DNA from: an uncultured bacterium | GTDB taxonomy: Bacteria > Patescibacteriota > Minisyncoccia > Phycocordibacterales > CAIZLB01 | NCBI GenBank assembly: GCA_937873535.1 | Contig: CALMYA010000041.1 | Coordinates: forward strand, 1 to 15,588 | Length of the DNA: 15,588 nt | Reading direction: 5' to 3' | In this document: positions 1 to 6,308 of the stretch, one piece after another | Layout of the letters: each line of letters opens with the position of its first letter | Numbering within the stretch: the first letter of the stretch is position 1 | Program-made: the position numbers and the translations under genes | The notes under the pieces: generated by a model | Told to the model about the DNA's origin: nothing | Databases searched by the model: none | The model's input: only the letters and a program-made list of their open reading frames with translations

Positions 1-12
1 TTTATTTTATTT

Positions 13-1101
13 TTATTCGCCAATAACCTTACCGTTTTCTACCACCTTCTTCCCTCTAATAACAACTGTTTCAACTTTACCGCATGCTTTCCATCCATCA
101 AACGGTGACCAACCGCATTTACTTTCGTAACCGTCGGAGCCAATTGTATATTCAACTTCTGGGTCGAGCTCTACATATGTTTCGCCCTCGGCGCCTTGGT
201 CGGGAATGTTGAAGATTTTTTTAGGATTCGTATATAAAAACTTCAGAACATCTTCATGTTTAATTTTTCCATCTCGTGCCGCCAAAAACATTAGCCCTGC
301 CATAGTTTCAAGGCCAGGCACGCCAAATGCTGGTGGTTCCTTTTCTTTTTCTTCTTTTGTGTGCGGTGCGTGGTCAGTTTCAACAATGTCTATTGTGCCG
401 TCGTTTAAGCCCGCCCAAAGCGCAGCTTGGTCGGCGTTCGTGCCCAGAGGCGGCTTCATCGTGGCGTAGCCTTTCATGCGCTCTTTTGCTTCTTCTGTCA
501 TGTATAAATGATGAGGGCATACACCGGCTGTTATAGGCAAACCTTTAGCCTTTGCGCGGCGTACAAGCTCTACTTCTATAGCCTGAGAAATATGGCACAC
601 ATGAATGCGCTGGCCATACAAAAGCCCAAGTGAAATTGCCGCCGCAAGCTGCACACCTTCGGCATGCACCAAAATTGGCTTTGCAGGAATTGTACTTCCG
701 TCTGGCGCTGTAATTGGAGTGTTCGGCCATGCTTCAAAAACTTTTTCAAGCAAGGTAAGGTCATCAATAAGCATTTCGCCGGTTGTATGATTACAATATA
801 ATTTCAGCCCATATACATGAGGGTCGGCTGCAGCCGCCGCAAACTCTTCTGTATTTTTTCCGTTCGTACCAAAATGAAAACCAATATCGCATACAGCTTT
901 CGACGCAGACAATTGTATTTTTTCTTCTAACCTTTCTTTTGAAATAGTCGGTGTTGGGTTGTTCGGCATATCTACCATAAACGTAACTCCGCCTTTTACC
1001 GCTGCTCGGCTTCCTGTATGAAAATCTTCTTTATGCGTAGCACCCGGCTCCCGAAGATGAACATGAATATCTATGAACCCAGGAAATTTTTGCAAAGCCA
1101 T
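13..1101 (-). CDS. pyrC: Dihydroorotase, CAD-like type
   Basis: Zinc amidohydrolase of de novo pyrimidine synthesis, interconverting N-carbamoyl-L-aspartate and L-dihydroorotate in the cytoplasm. Visible active-site residues: the metal pair H13/H15 in DIHVHLREPG with substrate-binding R17, N47 in the MPNN segment, the lysine that is normally carboxylated (K100 in GLKLY), metal ligands H146 (VHAE) and H170 (CHIS), and catalytic D243 in TDHAPH. At 362 residues it starts only 10 residues before the metal motif, so it lacks the N-terminal beta-strands of most bacterial dihydroorotases. The HKEDF segment and the tail (YVELDPEVEYTI, then WSPFDG) recall the dihydroorotase domain of animal CAD. No other pyr gene is in the window. 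The ATG is preceded by an extended -10 element 41 bases upstream. Product is near certain; the exact subfamily is from memory of CAD. Confidence 0.93.
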   Translation of the reverse strand: MALQKFPGFIDIHVHLREPGATHKEDFHTGSRAAVKGGVTFMVDMPNNPTPTISKERLEEKIQLSASKAVCDIGFHFGTNGKNTEEFAAAAADPHVYGLKLYCNHTTGEMLIDDLTLLEKVFEAWPNTPITAPDGSTIPAKPILVHAEGVQLAAAISLGLLYGQRIHVCHISQAIEVELVRRAKAKGLPITAGVCPHHLYMTEEAKERMKGYATMKPPLGTNADQAALWAGLNDGTIDIVETDHAPHTKEEKEKEPPAFGVPGLETMAGLMFLAARDGKIKHEDVLKFLYTNPKKIFNIPDQGAEGETYVELDPEVEYTIGSDGYESKCGWSPFDGWKACGKVETVVIRGKKVVENGKVIGE

Positions 1102-1141
1102 GAATGTATGATGTAATTATTACCGATAAACTCTTCGAGCA

Positions 1142-1150
1142 ATTCTACCA
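1142..1150 (-). promoter_or_regulatory. Extended -10 promoter of dihydroorotase gene
   Basis: On the minus strand the sequence reads TGGTAGAAT: a TGn extension and a TAGAAT -10 box (five of six consensus bases). No good -35 box lies 17 bases upstream. It sits just after the terminator of the upstream gene and would give a leader of about 34 bases. Confidence 0.35.
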
Positions 1151-1158
1151 CACCGCAA

Positions 1159-1219
1159 AACACAAAAACACCCCGCACACTCGACCAATTAGGACGAAGA
1201 CGCTGGGTGTTTTTGTGTT
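1159..1219 (-). terminator. Long-stem hairpin terminator of the IPT-repeat gene
   Basis: A perfect 15-bp inverted repeat (1159-1173 with 1205-1219, outer arms AACACAAAAACACCC and its complement) encloses a 31-base loop. It starts five bases after the stop codon of the minus-strand gene, and the T-rich tract TTTTTGTGTT forms part of the 3' arm. It separates that gene from the dihydroorotase promoter. Confidence 0.7.
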
Positions 1220-1224
1220 GTTTA

Positions 1225-3204
1225 TTAACGAACGGTAACTGTCATTGTTGCCCTCGAAGAAGCACCAACGTTATTTGTTACTGTAAACGTTATTGTGTAC
1301 GTTCCAGGCTGAGAATATGAATGGGTGAAAGTAGACATTTGCTGCGATGAATAATAGCTTGGTGCGACCATAGCGTATGGGTAACCGCCTTCATCTCCCC
1401 ATGTAACATTATATGAAAGCTGGCTGCCATATGATGTATCACGAGCGGTAATGCTCCATGTTCCCGACTGGTATACGCTCATGTTTGTAGGCCCACTAAC
1501 TGAACTTATAACTGGTGTTTGGCTTCCTGATGTATTTGATGTCACTGTAAATACAGCTGAGTTGCTTAAGCTACCATTAGCATTCTGAACAGAAACATCG
1601 TAATTACCAGGCTGAACATAAGTAGTGCCGACTATACAAGTTACATTAGGAGGACAATACGTTATGTATACAGGAACACTGAATGTAATTGAAGTGCCAT
1701 TGTACGAATACAAATTATCGACTACGAGTGAACCGAACTTTACTGTATTACCTGAAGAAGAAAAACCAGAGCCATACACAGTCACACTTGAACCGGTTGC
1801 CCCCGATGAAGGTGAAAGGTAAGAAATAGTAGGTGACGATGCAGATGAACCGGTTACAGTGAACGAAACAGAATTACTTGTGCCGTTAGAATTTTGCACG
1901 TACACAAAATAATTACCTGGAGTAATTTGAGTTCGGCCGCCGCAAAGACTACCCGCTGGGCAATAATTAAGAGTGGAATCTGGAACTGTAAAGGTTAGTG
2001 TGGTGCCATCAGCTGATGAAACGCTCGGCACCGTTCCTGCCCCAAAGTTAATTGTGTTGTTTGAATTAAAACCTGTACCTCTTATTGTGACGCTTGCACC
2101 TACACCACCAGACGATGGTGATAGCGATATTATGTTAGGAACGGAATTTGATGTTCCACTAGTTACCGTAAATGTAACAGTGTTGCTCATCCCATAGGCA
2201 TTTTCGACATATATATTGTAAGTACCTGGAACGACCTGCTTAGCGAGCATTGGTACTACGCAAGTTGCTGTTGTATATGGGCATGTATAACCAATATAAC
2301 TAGGTACAGTGAATGTAAGTGTTGTACCATTATTACCCGCAGTAACATGAGAAGTTCCACCTATATCAAATTTAATATTATTATCTGAAGTAAAACCAGA
2401 ACCCACTATAGTAAAGGTTGTACCTGTAGGACCATAACTAGGGGTTATCGAAGATACTTTAGGTGAAGCTACTGTACTTCCATTTGTTACAGTAAAAGTC
2501 AAAACGTTACTCGTTCCGTTAGCGTTTTGAACTGATACATTGTAAGTACCCGGCTGAAGCATTCGTATCGCTAGCATGCATGCAGGATTTGAATACGCAC
2601 ATGAAGGCGAGAGCGCCTCTGGCACGACAAACGTAAGCGACACACCATTACTTGAAGATATGTGCGGGATAACCCCGTAATCGAATATAACAGTATTATC
2701 TGAAGTAAAACCTGAACCCGTTATTGTAACTGTAGTACCTATAGCTCCTGATGAAGGGCTAAGATGTGAGACTGTTGGTGTGCTTACTGTATGACCATCA
2801 TATGTGTCTATTCTAATTGCCGCACGAGTTAAAGGGCCAACATAGCCTGTTCCGGCAATACCATGTGCTTGTTGAAATCTTACGACAGCACTAGAAGTGA
2901 GAGAACCGTAATAACCAGTAACTGCATATGAATAGTACCCCTTTGTTTTAAGGTAAGACTGCAACTGGCTAACTTGGCCGCCCGTAGAGGCGTCGCGTGA
3001 CCCAAAAAATAAGTTGGCCGTAAGAGTAACACAACCAGGTATAGGCCTAGTATTTTGACTAAAGTCAGAAACTGTCTGGCTACTACTGACATTTGCATAT
3101 GTTTGACCATAAGCGGCAAGCGGTAAAGCAAACAGCGGTAAGGTAAAAGCTATAGCGAGAGCTACTAGCGTGGGCATCGACTCAAAATATGTATGTGTTT
3201 TCAT
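1225..3204 (-). CDS. Secreted peptidoglycan-binding protein with four IPT/TIG repeats
   Basis: Predicted cell-surface protein of 659 residues. A hydrophobic segment at about 13-32 acts as signal peptide (possible cleavage near residues 30-34). Residues ~57-131 form a PG_binding_1-type domain (pattern GGQVSQLQSYL, YYGSLTSSAVVRFQ, GPLTRAAI). Four IPT/TIG immunoglobulin-like repeats follow at ~144-239, 248-348, 356-451 and 458-556, each opening with a PSSG-like turn, then GSGF/GTGF, a PGTYN/PGNY turn and a QNANGTSN-like end. Residues ~564-658 resemble a PKD-like beta domain (WGDEGG, PGTYTITFTVTN). Each IPT repeat carries one cysteine pair (C202/C209, C308/C315, C415/C421, C517/C523). Likely a wall-attached stalk or adhesin; the ligand cannot be told from sequence. 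Transcription ends at the adjacent hairpin. Confidence 0.88.
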   Translation of the reverse strand: MKTHTYFESMPTLVALAIAFTLPLFALPLAAYGQTYANVSSSQTVSDFSQNTRPIPGCVTLTANLFFGSRDASTGGQVSQLQSYLKTKGYYSYAVTGYYGSLTSSAVVRFQQAHGIAGTGYVGPLTRAAIRIDTYDGHTVSTPTVSHLSPSSGAIGTTVTITGSGFTSDNTVIFDYGVIPHISSSNGVSLTFVVPEALSPSCAYSNPACMLAIRMLQPGTYNVSVQNANGTSNVLTFTVTNGSTVASPKVSSITPSYGPTGTTFTIVGSGFTSDNNIKFDIGGTSHVTAGNNGTTLTFTVPSYIGYTCPYTTATCVVPMLAKQVVPGTYNIYVENAYGMSNTVTFTVTSGTSNSVPNIISLSPSSGGVGASVTIRGTGFNSNNTINFGAGTVPSVSSADGTTLTFTVPDSTLNYCPAGSLCGGRTQITPGNYFVYVQNSNGTSNSVSFTVTGSSASSPTISYLSPSSGATGSSVTVYGSGFSSSGNTVKFGSLVVDNLYSYNGTSITFSVPVYITYCPPNVTCIVGTTYVQPGNYDVSVQNANGSLSNSAVFTVTSNTSGSQTPVISSVSGPTNMSVYQSGTWSITARDTSYGSQLSYNVTWGDEGGYPYAMVAPSYYSSQQMSTFTHSYSQPGTYTITFTVTNNVGASSRATMTVTVR

Positions 3205-3285
3205 GATAAAAAATAAGCTAAGGTTATTACACCAGTTAAGACGACGGAACTGCTAAATACTTACAAGAGTCTCCTTTGTATGAAT

Positions 3286-4017
3286 CTATAGGAACTTAAA
3301 TGTTTTTACCGTCTGCTCAGCCTGAGAGTAATATTGCGCTATTCCCTCCTCGGTGAGGGCTTCTTCCATTCCTGGTTCGCGATAGCTTGAACCTGTCTTT
3401 ATTTGCTCGATAGCGTAACAAAGACCGTTATGTACAGTTCTGTAACTTTCACCTTGCACATATTTCATCATTGCAGCATCACCGAAAGAAAACTTCTTGA
3501 AGCTAATACCGTTAATGGCAACATCAGAGACTTTTTGGTTAGAATAACCCTCGTCTTTCTTATAGCAGTCGGCTGTACTTGAACTAACGCCAACACGAAC
3601 TTCAATGGCGAGGTTCAGCGGGTAAGATTTATTTTCAGCCGGGCCAGAATCGTTTTGCTCTATTCGTATAATAGGAATAGCCAAAAGCGCCATACCCTTG
3701 CTAGCTGAACCTGTTGTGGGTGCATTCATCCTCCACGAATCTGATAGCAAACTATAATTCTTGAAAAATGTTTCTGGAGTTGCACCTGCGGGAGCGGTTA
3801 TTTCAAAACCGTATTTTGTATTCTGAAGCTTTGTGCTGTTTGGGGCAGTTTGAGCGCCTTGACCGTCTTTCGGAACAGTAACTTCACCTGTGAGGCTTGG
3901 TGATTTTGTTCCAAGCTGAAAGTACCAAGCGAAACCTACCATAACCAAAAGTATAATTAGGGTAATAACCACTCCAGAAACCATGCTCTTAGTATTTTGC
4001 GTTTCGTTTTCTGCCAT
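3286..4017 (-). CDS. Membrane-anchored protein of unknown function
   Basis: Not recognised as a named family. From the ATG at 4017 it has 243 residues: a short polar N-terminus, one transmembrane segment (~13-35, VVITLIILLVMVGFAWYF), a Gly/Thr/Pro-rich linker to ~65, then an extracytoplasmic domain starting near NTKYGFEITAP. That domain has two cysteines (C151, C200) that could form a disulfide. A longer reading frame opens at 4116, but a strong promoter lies at 4064-4092, downstream of that ATG, so the start at 4017 with a leader of about 40 bases is preferred. It follows the methyltransferase-like gene on the same strand but appears to have its own promoter. Confidence 0.75.
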   Translation of the reverse strand: MAENETQNTKSMVSGVVITLIILLVMVGFAWYFQLGTKSPSLTGEVTVPKDGQGAQTAPNSTKLQNTKYGFEITAPAGATPETFFKNYSLLSDSWRMNAPTTGSASKGMALLAIPIIRIEQNDSGPAENKSYPLNLAIEVRVGVSSSTADCYKKDEGYSNQKVSDVAINGISFKKFSFGDAAMMKYVQGESYRTVHNGLCYAIEQIKTGSSYREPGMEEALTEEGIAQYYSQAEQTVKTFKFL

Positions 4018-4063
4018 AAAATTTGTTTGGGTATTACTTAAATTATTATTAAAATATAAAGCG

Positions 4064-4092
4064 ATTATACCAGATTGACTAGGTGTTGTCAG
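4064..4092 (-). promoter_or_regulatory. Sigma-70-type promoter with extended -10
   Basis: Minus strand: CTGACA (4087-4092), 17-base spacer, TATAAT (4064-4069) preceded by TGG, giving an extended -10. It overlaps the last codons of the upstream gene. The predicted transcript starts near 4057 and serves the membrane-anchored protein whose ATG is at 4017. Confidence 0.75.
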
Positions 4093-4679
4093 AACAGCCC
4101 TGGTATCAGCTTCCATTTTACTTTCGCGGCATATTCTTTATATACTGGGTCAGCCAAAAGAACCCTTTCTTCTCTTTGTAATCGAAATACCTGTAACACA
4201 AAAGCCAAACAAAGGATAACCCAATTAAACAACGAAGAATTATTTATCACGTATCCTACATAGAGTAATATGTAGCTTGCATATATAGGATGCCGCACGA
4301 ATTTATACAAACCACGAGTCTTTACTCCTCTATTTGCCGGCGCAATACCAGTACTCGTATTTAAAGATAAGTAAGCGATTATCTCAAAAATAACTGCAGT
4401 ATAAATAAAGAAATCACCATATACCATACTGTATGTTACAGGTTGGAATAAGAGCACAACAAATGTGCCGGCAATTGCAATAAGGTAGTCGTTCCAATTT
4501 TTAGAAATAGCGACAGGCGTGCTACGTATTAAAAGAAAGATAATAAATTCAGTTTGAGTAAGAACAAACAAAAGAATGGTTAACCTCGGGTGCTCAATAT
4601 ACGCTGAAAGGTTAGCATACAAAAAAACTGCCCATAAAAGCGCCAGCAAAGTATTAAGAAAAAAGTAGCGAATTTTCAT
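4089..4679 (-). CDS. Isoprenylcysteine carboxyl methyltransferase-like membrane protein
   Basis: Integral membrane protein of 196 residues with about five or six hydrophobic segments (~7-25, 36-52, 66-83, 89-106, 133-147, 150-165). The C-terminal part shows the ICMT/PEMT family signature: GLYKFVRHPIYASY (123-136, with the R-H-P-x-Y motif), then QREERVL (169-174, paired glutamates) and YKEYAAKVKWKLIPGLF at the end. Family members use S-adenosylmethionine to methylate prenylcysteine, phospholipids or other membrane substrates; the substrate here is unknown. The ATG at 4679 leaves one base after the stop of the lipid-kinase gene, suggesting translational coupling. An in-frame ATG at 4697 would overlap that gene by 17 bases and is the alternative. 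Confidence 0.8.
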   Translation of the reverse strand: MKIRYFFLNTLLALLWAVFLYANLSAYIEHPRLTILLFVLTQTEFIIFLLIRSTPVAISKNWNDYLIAIAGTFVVLLFQPVTYSMVYGDFFIYTAVIFEIIAYLSLNTSTGIAPANRGVKTRGLYKFVRHPIYASYILLYVGYVINNSSLFNWVILCLAFVLQVFRLQREERVLLADPVYKEYAAKVKWKLIPGLF

Positions 4680-4680
4680 C

Positions 4681-5079
4681 TTACCCAAGTAATGCAAAAA
4701 TGTGTGGGCTAAAAATAACTATTCCGATAATAGCCGCGGTAAGCGCAGCAATAAGCACCGCCCCAGCCGCTACATCTTTTGTATCTCGGGCATACGGGTG
4801 ATGGTCTGGCGAAGTTAGGTCCATGTGAATTTCAATTGCAGTATTAAGCGCTTCAGCGGTAAGCACTAAGCCGGAAGCAAAAACCACTAACATCCATTCT
4901 GTTGAAGAAATATTAAAATAGAAACCGAAAAACAAGACCGCTATAAGAAAAAATACTTCTATCCATGCGTTTTGTGTCGATCGAATAAAAATATTCAACC
5001 CGCGCACAGCATGAGCAAAGCTTTTAACTCTTTTTATCGGAGAAAAAGAAACATTCACTCGAGGGTTCACATCGGCCAT
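4681..5079 (-). CDS. dgkA: DgkA-family membrane lipid kinase (diacylglycerol/undecaprenol kinase)
   Basis: Small trimeric-type membrane kinase of 132 residues, close to the usual length. After a basic N-terminus (SFAHAVRGLNIFIRSTQNAWIE) come three hydrophobic segments (~42-56, 63-80, 103-125). The family signature is clear: EALNTAIE (76-83, with the conserved E, N and E) and ARDTKDVAAGAVL (97-109, K101/D102). Gram-positive relatives phosphorylate undecaprenol, while Gram-negative DgkA uses diacylglycerol; the murB neighbour favours a role in recycling the lipid carrier of cell-wall synthesis, but this is inference. It starts six bases after the murB stop codon and is followed after one base by the methyltransferase-like gene, so the three form an operon. 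Confidence 0.9.
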   Translation of the reverse strand: MADVNPRVNVSFSPIKRVKSFAHAVRGLNIFIRSTQNAWIEVFFLIAVLFFGFYFNISSTEWMLVVFASGLVLTAEALNTAIEIHMDLTSPDHHPYARDTKDVAAGAVLIAALTAAIIGIVIFSPHIFALLG

Positions 5080-5085
5080 ATTTGG

Positions 5086-6162
5086 TTATGATACCACATT
5101 CGGCTCTAGCTTAAGTTCTATACCAAACTTGTCATAAACCTGTTTTTTTATAGTAGAAACAAGCGAAGTTAGTTCTTCTAGCGTTCCCTTTCCCTCTGGG
5201 TTGGTAAGCACCAACGCATGTTTGTCATATATATGTACCCCGCCTTTATTCTTTCCTTTAAGGCCACATGCTTCTATTAACCAGCCTGCCGAAACTTTCT
5301 TTTTTTGATTGTTTTCTTTGTGGTTATTATTAGTCTCTTTTAAAAGATAGACGGGCATGTCTGGATATTCACCCAACAGCTCTTCTGCCTTTTCATTGCT
5401 TATAATTGGATTCTCAAAGCATGAACCCACATTAGGCAATTCATGAGGTTTGGGTAATTTTAAATTTCTAATATTAGTAATGGCTTCGCAGATTATGGCA
5501 GGAGTTATTTTTTTCTCGCTAATTTCTTCATTACTATTATCACTCAAGTTATGCAGAAGTTTTTTTACCATATCTGCTACACCCGGATATGACGGCACTG
5601 AAACGTTATCAGAAATTTCATTTAGCAAAATACTTACTGAAACAATAATATAGCGATTCTTGTTTTTCTTAAAAATACTGGAACGGTAGCCAAACTCACA
5701 TTCTTCTTTCAAAAACGTCTTAAATTTCTTTTCTATCCTATCAAACACCAAAACAGACTGGCATACGTCACTAAATTCTTTTCCGTAGGCACCAATGTTC
5801 TGAACTGGTGCCGCACCAACTGTACCAGGAATGGCGGCAAGCGCCTCTAGACCTGAATACTTTTTTACAGACTCTCTCACAATTTCTGCCCAATCTTCGC
5901 TGGCGAAAATAACCGTTGGGGCCGGTGCTGCAGCCCACTCTACACCAAGCAAATTAAGCTGAACAAGACATTCAACCTCTGGCGACAAAAAAGTGTTTGA
6001 ACCCGCTCCGGCCAAATAATAATTGCCTGATATGCCATTCACATCGGTAGTAAAGAAACTCTCAATATCTCTTAAAGATTCAAGAACAATGTGCCGCCTC
6101 GCCTTTGATGGCAATTTAAACGTTGAATGGTGGGTTATATCGATGTTATTAAGTTCTTTCAT
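5086..6162 (-). CDS. murB: UDP-N-acetylenolpyruvoylglucosamine reductase
   Basis: FAD/NADPH enzyme that reduces UDP-GlcNAc-enolpyruvate to UDP-MurNAc, the second committed step of peptidoglycan precursor synthesis. From the ATG at 6162 it has 358 residues. The FAD-binding part shows GAGSNTFL (52-59) and IPGTVGAAPVQNIGAYG (111-127). Catalytic residues expected of type I MurB are present: R160 in YRSSIFK, S247 in GSCFENP and E353 in the C-terminal LEPNVV. The stretch SAGWLIEACGLKGK plus GGVHIYDKHALVLTN is typical. A hydrophilic, Asn/Lys-rich insert lies around residues 277-290. A TTG seven codons upstream is an alternative start. It is first in an operon with the lipid kinase, and divergent from the HTH-MurA gene. 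Confidence 0.95.
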   Translation of the reverse strand: MKELNNIDITHHSTFKLPSKARRHIVLESLRDIESFFTTDVNGISGNYYLAGAGSNTFLSPEVECLVQLNLLGVEWAAAPAPTVIFASEDWAEIVRESVKKYSGLEALAAIPGTVGAAPVQNIGAYGKEFSDVCQSVLVFDRIEKKFKTFLKEECEFGYRSSIFKKNKNRYIIVSVSILLNEISDNVSVPSYPGVADMVKKLLHNLSDNSNEEISEKKITPAIICEAITNIRNLKLPKPHELPNVGSCFENPIISNEKAEELLGEYPDMPVYLLKETNNNHKENNQKKKVSAGWLIEACGLKGKNKGGVHIYDKHALVLTNPEGKGTLEELTSLVSTIKKQVYDKFGIELKLEPNVVS

Positions 6163-6181
6163 GTGTAAACATTTAACCCAC

Positions 6182-6195
6182 AATATACCGTATAT
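6182..6195. promoter_or_regulatory. Palindrome in the murB / HTH-murA divergent promoter region
   Basis: ATATAC-C-GTATAT (6183-6195) is a perfect inverted repeat with a one-base centre. Its left half overlaps TATATT on the minus strand (6182-6187), a plausible but weak murB -10 box lying 20 bases before the murB ATG. The half-site ATATAC recurs at 6270-6275, over the -10 box of the HTH-murA gene. It is a candidate operator; the protein that binds is unknown. Confidence 0.35.
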
Positions 6196-6249
6196 GATAT
6201 TACTTTTATGCCTTAATGGGAATATGTGGATAAAAAAGCAACTGTGGCA

Positions 6250-6278
6250 TTGAATATATGCTTTATGTGATATACAAT
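6250..6278 (+). promoter_or_regulatory. Promoter of the HTH-murA gene
   Basis: TTGAAT (6250-6255), 17-base spacer, TACAAT (6273-6278). The transcript would begin near 6285, which is downstream of the in-frame ATG at 6258 and upstream of the ATG at 6309, so it decides the start of the HTH-MurA protein. Confidence 0.55.
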
Positions 6279-6308
6279 TCTTTCAGCATCTACAATAATT
6301 TCAACCTA

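Noticed and set aside
3286..4116. ATG at 4116 as the start of the membrane-anchored protein.
   Set aside because: It lies upstream of a strong promoter (4064-4092), overlaps the upstream gene and would add a polar stretch before the transmembrane anchor.
6225..6233. DnaA box considered as part of a replication origin.
   Set aside because: It is a single box with no cluster, no AT-rich unwinding element beyond local composition, and no dnaA or dnaN nearby.
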